NCBI GenBank assembly: GCA_017547165.1
Contig: JAFYQK010000018.1
Span: forward strand, 1-44,560
Direction of reading: 5' to 3'
Length of the DNA stretch: 44,560 bases
Source: Bacteroidaceae bacterium
Lineage (GTDB): Bacteria; Bacteroidota; Bacteroidia; Bacteroidales; Bacteroidaceae
Of this stretch, positions 17,760 through 25,875 are shown piece by piece (positions within the stretch are counted from its first letter, which is position 1; each line of letters opens with the position of its first letter). Position numbers and translations under genes: made by a program. The notes beneath the pieces were generated by a model. The model ran no database searches and had not been told where the DNA came from. It was given only the letters and a program-made list of their open reading frames with translations.

Positions 17760-17862
17760 GCCTAACAGTATCGTTTCTTACAAGTTTCTTTATCTTGTCA
17801 CCTGAGCATTTTTTAGAAGAAATTACTCGTTTCAGGGGTATATAAACTCATAAAAGGGTAAG

Positions 17863-17903
17863 TACCCTGCGTCAATCTTCTTGTAGAAGAGTAATGCAGG
17901 GTA
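17863..17903 (-). promoter_or_regulatory. Extended hairpin built across the left inverted repeat
   Basis: TACCCTGC (17863-17870) pairs with GCAGGGTA (17896-17903), and between them TCTTCT pairs with AGAAGA. One outer arm lies outside and the other inside the predicted invertible segment, so the full hairpin exists only in the orientation seen here. It could stop read-through from the recombinase gene into the capsule operon. Confidence 0.6.
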
Positions 17904-18097
17904 GTTAGTTATTGATTCTCTTGTTGTTATGTTCGATAAAACCAAGTCTTTTTAATCAACAAGGCAGAAAAAGGCTTATAGATAATTCGGAAGAGTACAG
18001 TAAAAAAAGTATTTTTGTAAAAAATGTATACAAAATATTAATGCTTATGGATAATTATTGCTATATTTGCGTGGACAGTCACTCTTCTACAAGAAGA
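17876..18097. repeat. Inverted repeats bounding an invertible promoter segment
   Basis: TCTTCTTGTAGAAGAGT at 17876-17892 is repeated inverted at 18081-18097, enclosing 188 bp (17893-18080). Each arm is itself a dyad around a 3-nt centre (TCTTCT-TGT-AGAAGA), as expected for a tyrosine-recombinase crossover site. The segment holds the promoter at 18062-18069, and the recombinase gene lies directly beside it. Confidence 0.8.
18062..18069 (+). promoter_or_regulatory. Invertible promoter, -7 element, facing away from the capsule operon
   Basis: TATATTTG fits TAnnTTTG exactly and reads rightward, into the 3' end of the recombinase gene in antisense. No clear TTTG is present at the -33 distance. 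After inversion it would lie about 11 bp inside the left repeat and read leftward into 17759 and the capsule genes. No leftward TAnnTTTG was found in the segment as it stands. Confidence 0.65.
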
Positions 18098-18141
18098 GCG
18101 ATATTACACGTCAACAAAAACATCAAAAACAGGTGTTTGTG

Positions 18142-19347
18142 TTACAACAGGTTTAATATTTCCCTGTTTGCTTTATCAATTACCTCTGACTTTATAGAGG
18201 CCAAATAAATTTGAGTGGTTTTCTCTGAGTTGTGGCCCATTCCTTCGCTGATTACAGCCAAAGGTACTCCTTTTTCGCGTGCTATGCTTGCCCAGGAATG
18301 CCTTGCGCAATACATGGTAAGAGCAGAAGAAAATCCTAACTCACGACCGATAACTTTCAGGTGCCTGTTTATTTTAGTGGCAGAGTTAAGATATTGCTTG
18401 CGATGGTTGGCGATGTCGTGTTTCACTATATTAAAGACGTATGGGGATGACTGAGGGGACTGATACTTGCTGATGATATCAAGCATACGATCTTCGAGGT
18501 GTATTTCCAAAAGTTGGTTAGTCTTCTTACGTCTGTAAAAGAGTGTCTCACCCTTGATATTATTCTTTCTTAAAAAGGCTATATCAACAAAAGACATGCC
18601 TCGGGTATAGAAGCTGAAAAGAAAAATGTCGCGGGCAAATTGCTTTGGGGGGTCGTTACTGAGGTCTAACTCCTTTATTCGTTTGATGTTGGGGAGCGAC
18701 AATGCTCGTTTGGGGGTTGGGGCAATAGAGGTTAAGACGTGTTTAAACGGGCGATGGTCGGCAATGACTCCTTCTTCAACCACTTTGTTATATGCCGAGC
18801 GCAAATGCTTCATATAGAAGGATATGGTGTTGGGTGCAAGATGTTTCTGGTGGAGATAATTTTCATAGTCAAGCAAGAGGTCAGATTCCATGTCTTTTAT
18901 CAATAAGTCGACATTGCCTCTAAACTGTCGGAAACTGCTCAACGTAGAAAGATATGTCTCGGCTGTCCTGACCTTGCCTTGCCTTGTATATTGGCTGGCA
19001 ATGGTTTCCATAAGGACAAACAGGGTTGGTTCGGCTTTGACTTTTTTAAATTCTGCGATTAGATTATCGGCATCGATATCTGACTTATGGGAGAGAAGGT
19101 TGTGCTCAATAGCGCGCAGTCTTTTAATGTCGGTGGCGGTCTCGTTTATAACGGATTCCAAGTACTGAAACCTGTATGAATTTTGAGAGATAAAAATTGT
19201 GTCTTTCTCAAAGTCCCACTCGTATGAGTATATCTTGTATGATGTGGATACTCTTCTGACAAGTCTGTTGCAAATGACCTGATAATACAAACTGCCTTCT
19301 TTGCCGTCTATGATTGAGGGCCTGAATTTTAACTTTACGGAAATCAT
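18142..19347 (-). CDS. Tyrosine site-specific recombinase (promoter invertase candidate)
   Basis: A 401-aa member of the Bacteroidetes phage-integrase/Tsr-like recombinases. An Arm-type N-terminal domain (VKLKFRPSIIDGKEGSLYYQV) is followed by a SAM-like core-binding domain (residues about 105-205) and the catalytic domain with arginine in FYTRGMSF, the ARHSWA box, GHNSEKTTQ and the tyrosine in IYLAS. Such genes beside upxY loci invert the capsule promoter in Bacteroides thetaiotaomicron-type systems. It lies next to the inverted repeats at 17876-18097 and another pair at 19597-19686. A mobile-element integrase is the alternative, but no element genes or att sites are visible. Confidence 0.85.
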   Translation of the reverse strand: MISVKLKFRPSIIDGKEGSLYYQVICNRLVRRVSTSYKIYSYEWDFEKDTIFISQNSYRFQYLESVINETATDIKRLRAIEHNLLSHKSDIDADNLIAEFKKVKAEPTLFVLMETIASQYTRQGKVRTAETYLSTLSSFRQFRGNVDLLIKDMESDLLLDYENYLHQKHLAPNTISFYMKHLRSAYNKVVEEGVIADHRPFKHVLTSIAPTPKRALSLPNIKRIKELDLSNDPPKQFARDIFLFSFYTRGMSFVDIAFLRKNNIKGETLFYRRKKTNQLLEIHLEDRMLDIISKYQSPQSSPYVFNIVKHDIANHRKQYLNSATKINRHLKVIGRELGFSSALTMYCARHSWASIAREKGVPLAVISEGMGHNSEKTTQIYLASIKSEVIDKANREILNLL

Positions 19348-19374
19348 GATTATATATTTTAGTTGTTGAGAGTT

Positions 19375-19490
19375 TAAGGTTGAGAGATGAGAGGGGTTTC
19401 TTTAAGGGTGAGAGGTGAGCGGTGAGCGGAGTTCCTTGAGCGGTGAGGGGTGAGCGGAGTTTCTTTAACGGTGAGAGGTTAGAGAGTTGA
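19375..19490. repeat. Purine-rich low-complexity tandem repeats
   Basis: Imperfect copies of GGTGAGCGG/GGTGAGAGG alternate with GAGTTTCTTTAACGG-like spacers. The same words occur in upxY (17055-17098) and at the end of the WcaF-like gene (2388-2412), so this is a dispersed repeat family. Confidence 0.75.
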
Positions 19491-19596
19491 TACTGATTAC
19501 TTTCAGTTTGATATATTCATCTTTGATTTCCGTAACCCCGATAGCATTCGTGCTATCTCTTCATATTGAACTTCTAAATTTTTGTAAATCATTAAT

Positions 19597-19686
19597 GGCA
19601 GGTTCTATAAATTAGTAATAATTTTATGTTAGGTATTTTCTATTGCTTTATATCATATAACGCAAAGCTAATTTATAGAACCTACC
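19597..19686. repeat. Second inverted-repeat pair upstream of the recombinase
   Basis: GGCAGGTTCTATAAATTAG (19597-19615) is repeated inverted at 19668-19686 with one mismatch, around 52 bp. A minus-strand -7 element TAGCTTTG (19663-19670) straddles the inner edge of the right arm and points at the recombinase gene. It could be a second invertible element, an operator, or simply a stem-loop. Confidence 0.6.
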
Positions 19687-19690
19687 TAAT

Positions 19691-20028
19691 AGTAATATAT
19701 CCTAATTCTTCTGACAATTCTTAATGACACATACCCCCCTTTAATTAACTTGCACCTTTTAGCGAACAGAAATGAAGGGGCGAGTAACTCGTGAGTAAAA
19801 CCTTACTGTTACTGAGGACTTTGTTGAGATAACAGAGTCCTCAGATTTCTTTTGTCTCTGTGAGACGGCATTAGTTTTATATGACTATGACGAACAATAT
19901 CGAATGTCGTATCTTATAAGTTTTACACATTGCTTTTGACTTTTATATAAAAAACAAAGGGGGAGATTATTGTTTTTTGTATCTTAGTGCCGAAAATATA
20001 ATAATATTATTGTTGAACATTGAAATAT
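19691..20028. other. Non-coding region before the metalloprotease
   Basis: No ORF of note. A hairpin GAGGACTTTG-TTGAGATAAC-AGAGTCCTC lies near 19816-19851 and is followed by a T-rich run (TTTCTTTTG), so it may be a rightward terminator or attenuator. A weak -7-like TATCTTAG is at 19980-19987. Confidence 0.45.
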
Positions 20029-21732
20029 ATGATGAAGATAACAGATTTGTTGCGCCAGAGACTTGTTGCTGTTGCAGTGGCACTGATGGCGGTGTCAGCT
20101 ATATCTGCGCAGAGTTTAGATAATGGTACTCGTGGTGTTGTGACAACGGCAATTCCTGGCGATGGTGTGGTGAGATTCTACCGTATGGCTATTCCGGTGA
20201 CACTGAGTGCATACGAGCAGGATTTTAACGGTGATTATAACGAGGTTGTGCTTTTCTGGCAAGAAACGGAGAGGTATTTGAACCAGCTATATGTGCCCCT
20301 GGGATTTGTTTTTGATGTTATTGAAGACAAGGCTTTGGTACTGAACAGATACAACGAGATTGACGAGAATGTTTTCAATGCACCAGGGTTTGGAACGGAA
20401 TTGCTTAACAACATTCTGAATTCTTCGGACTACGACATTGGTATGTGGGTAACACATAGGGACGAGTATGAGGAGAATAGCGGTTTGTCGGTTGAGAATG
20501 GTGCATACAGGTCTTCTACAAAAGCCAATGGATATGCCAAGAGTGACAAGTGGGTGGTGGCTCACGAGGTGGGGCATCTGCTTGGTGCAAACCATACTCC
20601 TGGTGGCGAGGGGAGTTTGATGGATAATTTAGGTGAGTTCCTCTCCTACCCTTCGATACGGAGAATACGCAAGGCTTGCATGGAGCTCAACGGTGCATAC
20701 TACCAGGATGAGGAGCGCAAACAGCTTGTTGGCAACAATGGTGGCGGTAACTATGTTTTTGGCATAAAGACAGAGAACTCTGTTCCCATGTTTGATGAGG
20801 GCAGGATGATGTCAACATACCGTATACCGCAAGGGTCGCTATTGAGGATACCTCTATATGCCAGCGATGCTGAAGGAGATACAATGGAATATATGTCAAT
20901 AGGATGCAACTCAGCTAACATCGACAATGTGTCGGAAGGGTATGACTGTCCGCACTTTGCTTCGCTGCCTCCTCAGGTTTCAAATGTTGTTAGTTACGAA
21001 CCACAATATGCGGCTGACATTTTCTACGATGATTTTTACTACCCTGTAGTTGGTACTGATATTCAAAATCTTTACCCTGGCAGCTATAGTATCAGTTTTA
21101 TTGTAAGGGATGTGCCCGAAGAGGATGACCAATGGACATACGAGGGAATGAAAGCAAAGCCCTTCTACTCGCAATATGCTGTATGGGAAGCAATGGTACA
21201 GATAATATCGGGCAGAGAGTTTACGGTTGAGATGCAACCACAGAAACTGGAGTATACTGCCGGAGAGAAGGTAATTTTAAGATGGAACGTAAACGATGCG
21301 TACTTCACACAGGACAGCAAGTTGCGTATAAGTTTGTCGGACGACTACGGCAAGACATTTGCCTACACTCTGAGCGAGGGTGTGAGTGCGTTGGATGGTG
21401 AAACGACAATAACATTGCCAGAATATAATATAGGTGTGGTTGAGAAGGATTTCATCACTGCCAAACGCCAGATGAGAGGTGGTGTCATTAAAGTGGAAGA
21501 AGCAGACGGATGTGCATATATGCTGACATCCATTGCTCCTGACAGTGGTGGCGGTTTTACTGTTACGGGAGGTTATGAAACAGGTATAGAGGAGATAAAC
21601 TCTGTGACATACAAAAATGAAAACGCCTATGACATTTCGGGACGAAAGATAAGGATGTCAAATGCACTGCCCAAAGGAATATACATAGTTGACGGCAGGA
21701 AGGTGGTGATGGCAGGTTCTGCAAAATATTGA
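20029..21732 (+). CDS. Secreted zinc metalloprotease (metzincin type)
   Basis: About 567 aa. A signal peptide (hydrophobic AVAVALMAVSAISAQ) is followed by a catalytic domain with HEVGHLLGANHT, the HExxHxxGxxH zinc site of metzincins, and a downstream SLMDN methionine turn. A beta-sandwich-like middle region follows (from about residue 270). The last 40 residues (YDISGRKI ... GIYIVDGRKVV) resemble the C-terminal sorting tails of type IX-secreted Bacteroidetes proteins. It is probably exported to the surface or medium and cleaves host or dietary protein. ATG at 20029 or 20032 was chosen over a TTG at 20020. It stands alone between the recombinase region and a bidirectional terminator. Confidence 0.85.
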   Translation: MMKITDLLRQRLVAVAVALMAVSAISAQSLDNGTRGVVTTAIPGDGVVRFYRMAIPVTLSAYEQDFNGDYNEVVLFWQETERYLNQLYVPLGFVFDVIEDKALVLNRYNEIDENVFNAPGFGTELLNNILNSSDYDIGMWVTHRDEYEENSGLSVENGAYRSSTKANGYAKSDKWVVAHEVGHLLGANHTPGGEGSLMDNLGEFLSYPSIRRIRKACMELNGAYYQDEERKQLVGNNGGGNYVFGIKTENSVPMFDEGRMMSTYRIPQGSLLRIPLYASDAEGDTMEYMSIGCNSANIDNVSEGYDCPHFASLPPQVSNVVSYEPQYAADIFYDDFYYPVVGTDIQNLYPGSYSISFIVRDVPEEDDQWTYEGMKAKPFYSQYAVWEAMVQIISGREFTVEMQPQKLEYTAGEKVILRWNVNDAYFTQDSKLRISLSDDYGKTFAYTLSEGVSALDGETTITLPEYNIGVVEKDFITAKRQMRGGVIKVEEADGCAYMLTSIAPDSGGGFTVTGGYETGIEEINSVTYKNENAYDISGRKIRMSNALPKGIYIVDGRKVVMAGSAKY

Positions 21733-21796
21733 ATCACGGCACAATAGACATCATATAACTCAGAGCTTGCAAAATTAGAGTGACATAGAAAAAATA

Positions 21797-21840
21797 AAAG
21801 GCCGGACATGCAATGTGAGCATATCCAGCCTTTATTTATT
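21797..21840. terminator. Bidirectional terminator between convergent genes
   Basis: AAAGGCCGGACATGC (21797-21811) pairs with GCATATCCAGCCTTT (21819-21833) at 13 of 15 positions, followed by TTTATTTATT on the plus strand and CTTTTATTTTTT on the minus strand. The loop word TGCAATGTG recurs in the pgk terminator. Confidence 0.8.
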
Positions 21841-21850
21841 GATAGCGGTT

Positions 21851-23059
21851 TTACTGAGGTTTCCTAACAAGTTTGGGGATGCGGATTGTGTCTCCGCGAT
21901 GGATGAGGTTAGGATTCTTGAATTGGTTATAAGCAATGATGTAGTAAACCAATTCGCGGTCGCCAAGCTCTTTCTTAGCAATACGGAAGAGGGTCTCTCC
22001 CACTTCCATCAGGTGAACCCTGCCTGCATCGCCGATAATGAGATATTCTCCTGATGTGAACTGTGGGTACTTCTTTGACAGCTCGATGATTTCAGAAGCA
22101 CTGAGATTTGTTGCGAATGGATCGTTCTGAGCAGATACCTCGGGAGCTGGCTGAGGTTCATTTGCCACTGACTGCTGAACTTCGATATCGGGTTGTGAAA
22201 CAGTGTCGGCAGAAACAGTGTCGGCCTTTGCTACAGGGGCAGATTGCTTTGGTGCCTCGGGAGCAGGTGAAGTAACCTCTGCTTTAACGTCGGATTGTGT
22301 TTCCTTGCTATAACTGAAAAGAGTGTGCAGCTGATAATAACCAGCAAAATATGATGCTGCCATAAGAATGACAGTAAGCAAGGTATAGAACCAACCATGT
22401 TTGCAGGAAGATGGGCATGTGGATGGTTCCAAAGGTTCCTGCGACATTGGGTATGAGGTGTTCTCCTGTGTAGAACTGATTGGAGCTGAGGCAACAGTAT
22501 CTTCCTTATCCTGAGGTGCCTCGTTCTCTGATTCTTGAATATTTTCGTCTGCCTCAGAAGTCTGAACTTCAACGTCTGAACTATCGACAATGGATTTTTC
22601 CTCATTGTTATTCTCAACGGCAGAGATTTCTACATCGTCTTGCTGAGCAGTAGAAAGCTCATCAACAGAGCTGTCATCAGTTTCGAGAGACTGCAGACTT
22701 TCCTCTGGCAGGCGTTCCATCTCCTCCAAAGAGGTTCCTTCGTTGATTTCGGTGGAAACAAAATCTCCAAAGGGTCGGTTTACAGCATCCTTGAGAGTTG
22801 AGTCGGGGGTGAACGTAAGTTTACTATGTCCTGCAATGACAATGCGCTCGCCTGTGTTGACATTAACACTTTCGCGGTCGCTGACAGTGATGAGTTTAAA
22901 GGTGCCAAAACCCTTGATTTTTACCACCTTGTCTTTAGCAATATATTCTTCGACAATCTCAAAGACATTCTTAACAAAGGCTGTGGCCGCCTTGTTGTCC
23001 ATTTGACTACGTTGTGCAAAGAGCTGAGCAAAATCCTGGAGAGTGAGTTTATTGTCCAT
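21851..23059 (-). CDS. HU-domain protein with membrane anchor and LysM domain
   Basis: A 402-aa protein of unusual design. Residues 1-95 are an HU/IHF-like DNA-binding fold (VVKIKGFGTFKL, VNVNTGERIVI). Residues about 105-215 are an acidic disordered linker. A single membrane helix lies at about 223-245 (WFYTLLTVILMAASYFAGYY). After a proline/alanine-rich spacer comes a C-terminal LysM-like module (residues about 345-400; VGETLFRIAKKELGD, IHRGDTIRIP). It could tether DNA at the inner membrane to peptidoglycan. An ordinary HU gene lies upstream, and rimO and ftsY precede that. Confidence 0.85.
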   Translation of the reverse strand: MDNKLTLQDFAQLFAQRSQMDNKAATAFVKNVFEIVEEYIAKDKVVKIKGFGTFKLITVSDRESVNVNTGERIVIAGHSKLTFTPDSTLKDAVNRPFGDFVSTEINEGTSLEEMERLPEESLQSLETDDSSVDELSTAQQDDVEISAVENNNEEKSIVDSSDVEVQTSEADENIQESENEAPQDKEDTVASAPISSTQENTSYPMSQEPLEPSTCPSSCKHGWFYTLLTVILMAASYFAGYYQLHTLFSYSKETQSDVKAEVTSPAPEAPKQSAPVAKADTVSADTVSQPDIEVQQSVANEPQPAPEVSAQNDPFATNLSASEIIELSKKYPQFTSGEYLIIGDAGRVHLMEVGETLFRIAKKELGDRELVYYIIAYNQFKNPNLIHRGDTIRIPKLVRKPQ

Positions 23060-23163
23060 GGAAATAATATGATGTATCAGAATTTAAATGAAACGGTAAG
23101 ATGTTGGGGAGTTACATAAATAAATGATAAATCGGTTGAATTTATGAAACTTATCTTGAAAGA

Positions 23164-23436
23164 CTACTGAATCTTACCTTTAAGTATATTACTCTGCTTG
23201 AAGCCAACTACAATCTTGGGAGGAATGAGCATAGGTTGGCCTGTTGTTGGCGAAACCAAAACACGCTCTAAACGCTTTTTTGTTTCGAATGTTCCGAAAT
23301 TGGAAATCATCACGGTGTCGTCGTCACATAATCTTTCGGTGAATTCAGCAACAAAAGCATTCATCCTCAACTGTGTCTCTTTAGAATTGGACTTAGTGCG
23401 ACGTGCAAGTTCGGCAATAAATTCCTTGTTATTCAT
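23164..23436 (-). CDS. HU-family DNA-binding protein
   Basis: A 90-aa histone-like protein, normal length for HU/IHF. It has the dimerisation helices (NKEFIAELARRTKSN) and the arm region (VLVSPTTGQPMLIPPKIVVGFK), though the arm lacks the usual RNP-type motif, so it is a divergent HU. It bends and compacts DNA as a dimer. It lies between rimO and the HU-LysM gene on the same strand; the 104-nt gap to the next gene could hold a separate start signal. Confidence 0.88.
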   Translation of the reverse strand: MNNKEFIAELARRTKSNSKETQLRMNAFVAEFTERLCDDDTVMISNFGTFETKKRLERVLVSPTTGQPMLIPPKIVVGFKQSNILKGKIQ

Positions 23437-23475
23437 TGATGAAAATATATAGATAGCAATTTTATTTTTTATACT

Positions 23476-24765
23476 CTAAACAACCTCGCCATATAGATCG
23501 AAATCGTCGGCACGTGTTATACGAACAGTATAGATTTGACCAATACTGAGTTCGGTTGATTCTGCCGGTATAAGTACTTCGGGATCGACCTCTGGTGAGT
23601 CGTATTCAGTTCGTCCTATATACCAGTTGCCTTCGAGACGGTCGATAATGACAGCGAAATTCTGCCCTACCTTGGTCTCCTGTATGTCAAGAGAGATGCG
23701 TTGCTGGATACGCATGAGACGAGAGAGACGGTCTTGCTTGATCTCATCGCTGATATTGTCCTCGTAGAGGTTGGCACTGGGAGTACCTGCCTCCTCGCTA
23801 TATGCAAAGGCACCCATGCGTTCGAAACGGGCCCAACGTACAAACTCGCAAAGTTCGTCGAAGTCCTGGTCGGTCTCGCCAGGGAAGCCAACCATAAGTG
23901 TGGTGCGCAGATGTATGCCAGGCACCTTTTCACGTATTGTCTTTATGAGTTGATAAGTCTCTTCCTTGGTAGTATGACGATGCATTGCATCAAGCACATT
24001 GTCACTGATGTGCTGAAGTGCTATATCAAGGTATTTGCAAACATTACTGTTGTTTTGGATGACTTCGAGCAACTCCATGGGGAAGTCTGTAGGATAGGCA
24101 TAGTGCAATCGGATCCAGTCAACACCCGGTATGTCAGCAATCGCTTGGATGAGCTGTGCGATGCGACGTTCCTTATAGAGATCGATGCCGTAGAAAGTCA
24201 ACTCCTGCGCAATGACCTGAAACTCTCTGACACCACTGGCGACAAGATATTTCACCTCGTCGAGAATTTCCTCCATAGGTCGTGACTGGTGCTTGCCGGT
24301 GATGATGGGAATGGCACAATAGGCACAACGGCGGCTACAACCTTCGGAAATCTTTAGGTAGGCATAGTGGGAAGGTGTGGTGAGATGGCGACGGGTATTT
24401 TGTGACATATCGTACTGATGTCCGAGTTCCTCAAGAAGACCAGTCCAATCGAATTTGCCATAGTACTTGTCGACCTCAGGTATCTCGGCACCCAACTCTT
24501 CCATAAAACGTTCGCTGAGACATCCCATGACATAGAGTCGCTTTAAAGAGCCTTCTGTCTTGCGCTGTGCCAATTCGAGTATCATATTGATGCTCTCTTC
24601 CTGTGCATCGGCAATGAATCCACAGGTGTTTACAACAGCTATCTCGCCGTTTAACTGTGGTGCGTCGTGTGTAACCTCGTAACCAACGACTTCGAGTTGG
24701 TGCATAAGCCGTTCGGAATCAACAAGATTTTTGCTACAGCCAAGAGTTACAATATCTATCTTCAT
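23476..24765 (-). CDS. rimO: Ribosomal protein uS12 methylthiotransferase RimO
   Basis: A 429-aa radical-SAM enzyme that methylthiolates the conserved aspartate of ribosomal protein uS12. The N-terminal MTTase domain has cysteines at 10, 48 and 82 (LGCSKN, VNTCGF, MGCLSE) for the auxiliary cluster. The radical-SAM triad is C143-x3-C147-x2-C150 (CSRRCAYC). A TRAM domain closes the protein. LGCSKNLVDSE is typical of RimO rather than MiaB. It follows ftsY by 23 nt, an arrangement common in Bacteroidales. Confidence 0.96.
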   Translation of the reverse strand: MKIDIVTLGCSKNLVDSERLMHQLEVVGYEVTHDAPQLNGEIAVVNTCGFIADAQEESINMILELAQRKTEGSLKRLYVMGCLSERFMEELGAEIPEVDKYYGKFDWTGLLEELGHQYDMSQNTRRHLTTPSHYAYLKISEGCSRRCAYCAIPIITGKHQSRPMEEILDEVKYLVASGVREFQVIAQELTFYGIDLYKERRIAQLIQAIADIPGVDWIRLHYAYPTDFPMELLEVIQNNSNVCKYLDIALQHISDNVLDAMHRHTTKEETYQLIKTIREKVPGIHLRTTLMVGFPGETDQDFDELCEFVRWARFERMGAFAYSEEAGTPSANLYEDNISDEIKQDRLSRLMRIQQRISLDIQETKVGQNFAVIIDRLEGNWYIGRTEYDSPEVDPEVLIPAESTELSIGQIYTVRITRADDFDLYGEVV

Positions 24766-24788
24766 GAAAATTAGCGATATGTGCGTAT

Positions 24789-25739
24789 TTATTTAAACAA
24801 AGAGTCTACAAACTCAACACGATTGAAGGGTTGCAAATCCTCCATTTTTTCGCCAAGACCGATATATCTTACAGGAATCTTAAACTGGTCGGAAATGCCT
24901 ATTACAACACCACCCTTTGCTGTGCCATCGAGTTTGGTAACTGCCATACTTGTAACCTCGGTGGCAGCTGTAAACTGCTTGGCCTGCTCATAGGCATTCT
25001 GTCCGGTGCTGCCATCAAGAACAAGCATAACATCGTGAGGTGCGTCGGGCATGAGTTTCTGCATGACACGCTTGATTTTTGAGAGTTCGTCCATGAGTCC
25101 CTTCTTGTTGTGCAAGCGTCCGGCAGTATCAATGATAACAACATCGGCACCCGATGAAATGGCACTTTGCAAGGTATCAAATGCTACAGAAGCGGGATCG
25201 CTGCCCATTTGTTGCTTGATGACAGGAACACCGACGCGCTCGCCCCAAATGACAATCTGTTCTACGGCAGCGGCACGGAAGGTGTCGGCAGCACCAAGAA
25301 CAACCTTCTTGCCAGCCTGCTTGAACTGATAGGCAAGTTTACCGATGGTGGTGGTTTTTCCTACTCCATTAACGCCAACAACCATAATGACATATGGATG
25401 CTTGTCGGAAGGAATGTCAAAACCTTCGGTATCGGAAGTATTGTTTTCGGTAAGCAATTGTGCTATCTCGTCGCGCAGGATGCGGTTGAGTTCGGCGGTT
25501 CCAACGTATTTATCTCGCGCCACCCTTGCTTCGATGCGTTCAATAATGCGGAGGGTTGTATCAACGCCAACATCGCTTGTAACGAGAACTTCCTCAAGAT
25601 CGTCGAGAACTTCCTCGTCGACCTTATCTCTGCCAGCGACTACTCTGGCTATCTTATCGAAGAAACCTGTCTTTGTCTTCTCCAAACCCTTGTCAAGGGT
25701 CTCTTTCTTTTCCTTAGTAAAAAACGAAAATAATCCCAT
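24789..25739 (-). CDS. ftsY: Signal recognition particle receptor FtsY
   Basis: A 316-aa GTPase that docks SRP-ribosome complexes at the inner membrane. It has the NG domain: helical N domain (residues about 25-100), P-loop GVNGVGKTTTIGKLA, DTAGRLHNK (G3) and TKLDGTAKGG (G4). The A domain of E. coli FtsY is absent; the short lysine-rich N-terminus (FFTKEKKETLDKGLEK) presumably binds lipid, as in other Bacteroidetes. A -7 element TACCTTTG lies at 25771-25778, about 32 nt upstream of the ATG. Confidence 0.97.
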   Translation of the reverse strand: MGLFSFFTKEKKETLDKGLEKTKTGFFDKIARVVAGRDKVDEEVLDDLEEVLVTSDVGVDTTLRIIERIEARVARDKYVGTAELNRILRDEIAQLLTENNTSDTEGFDIPSDKHPYVIMVVGVNGVGKTTTIGKLAYQFKQAGKKVVLGAADTFRAAAVEQIVIWGERVGVPVIKQQMGSDPASVAFDTLQSAISSGADVVIIDTAGRLHNKKGLMDELSKIKRVMQKLMPDAPHDVMLVLDGSTGQNAYEQAKQFTAATEVTSMAVTKLDGTAKGGVVIGISDQFKIPVRYIGLGEKMEDLQPFNRVEFVDSLFK

Positions 25740-25770
25740 TTTAAAATCTTTTTACCTTTATTTAACCATG

Positions 25771-25778
25771 CAAAGGTA
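25771..25778 (-). promoter_or_regulatory. Promoter -7 element of ftsY-rimO
   Basis: Plus-strand CAAAGGTA is TACCTTTG on the minus strand, an exact TAnnTTTG. The predicted start near 25764 gives a leader of about 25 nt. No clear TTTG is seen at the -33 distance. Confidence 0.55.
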
Positions 25779-25863
25779 AGTCTTTTTTTTCACTATATTA
25801 TAAATAATCATAAATATTTGTCGCAAAAGAGACTATGTAGGGCGATGAATTCGGATTTAATCA

Positions 25864-25871
25864 TATATTTG
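25864..25871 (+). promoter_or_regulatory. Promoter -7 element of nth, possibly leaderless
   Basis: TATATTTG fits TAnnTTTG and ends only 4 nt before the ATG at 25876. Transcription would begin at or within a few bases of the start codon. No TTTG lies at the usual -33 spacing. Confidence 0.5.
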
Positions 25872-25875
25872 CGTC

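Noticed and set aside
18142-19347. Integrase of an integrated conjugative element covering the capsule locus
   Set aside because: No mobilisation or transfer genes and no att-like direct repeats; the inverted repeats beside it fit a promoter invertase better.
19375-19490. CRISPR array
   Set aside because: The repeats are short, purine-rich and irregular, without equal-length unique spacers, and no cas gene is present.
23701-24285. 194-aa plus-strand ORF
   Set aside because: It lies wholly opposite rimO, whose motifs are complete; the product has no recognisable pattern and reflects codon bias on the other strand.
25167-25733. 188-aa plus-strand ORF
   Set aside because: Antisense shadow of ftsY; no start signal and no family features.
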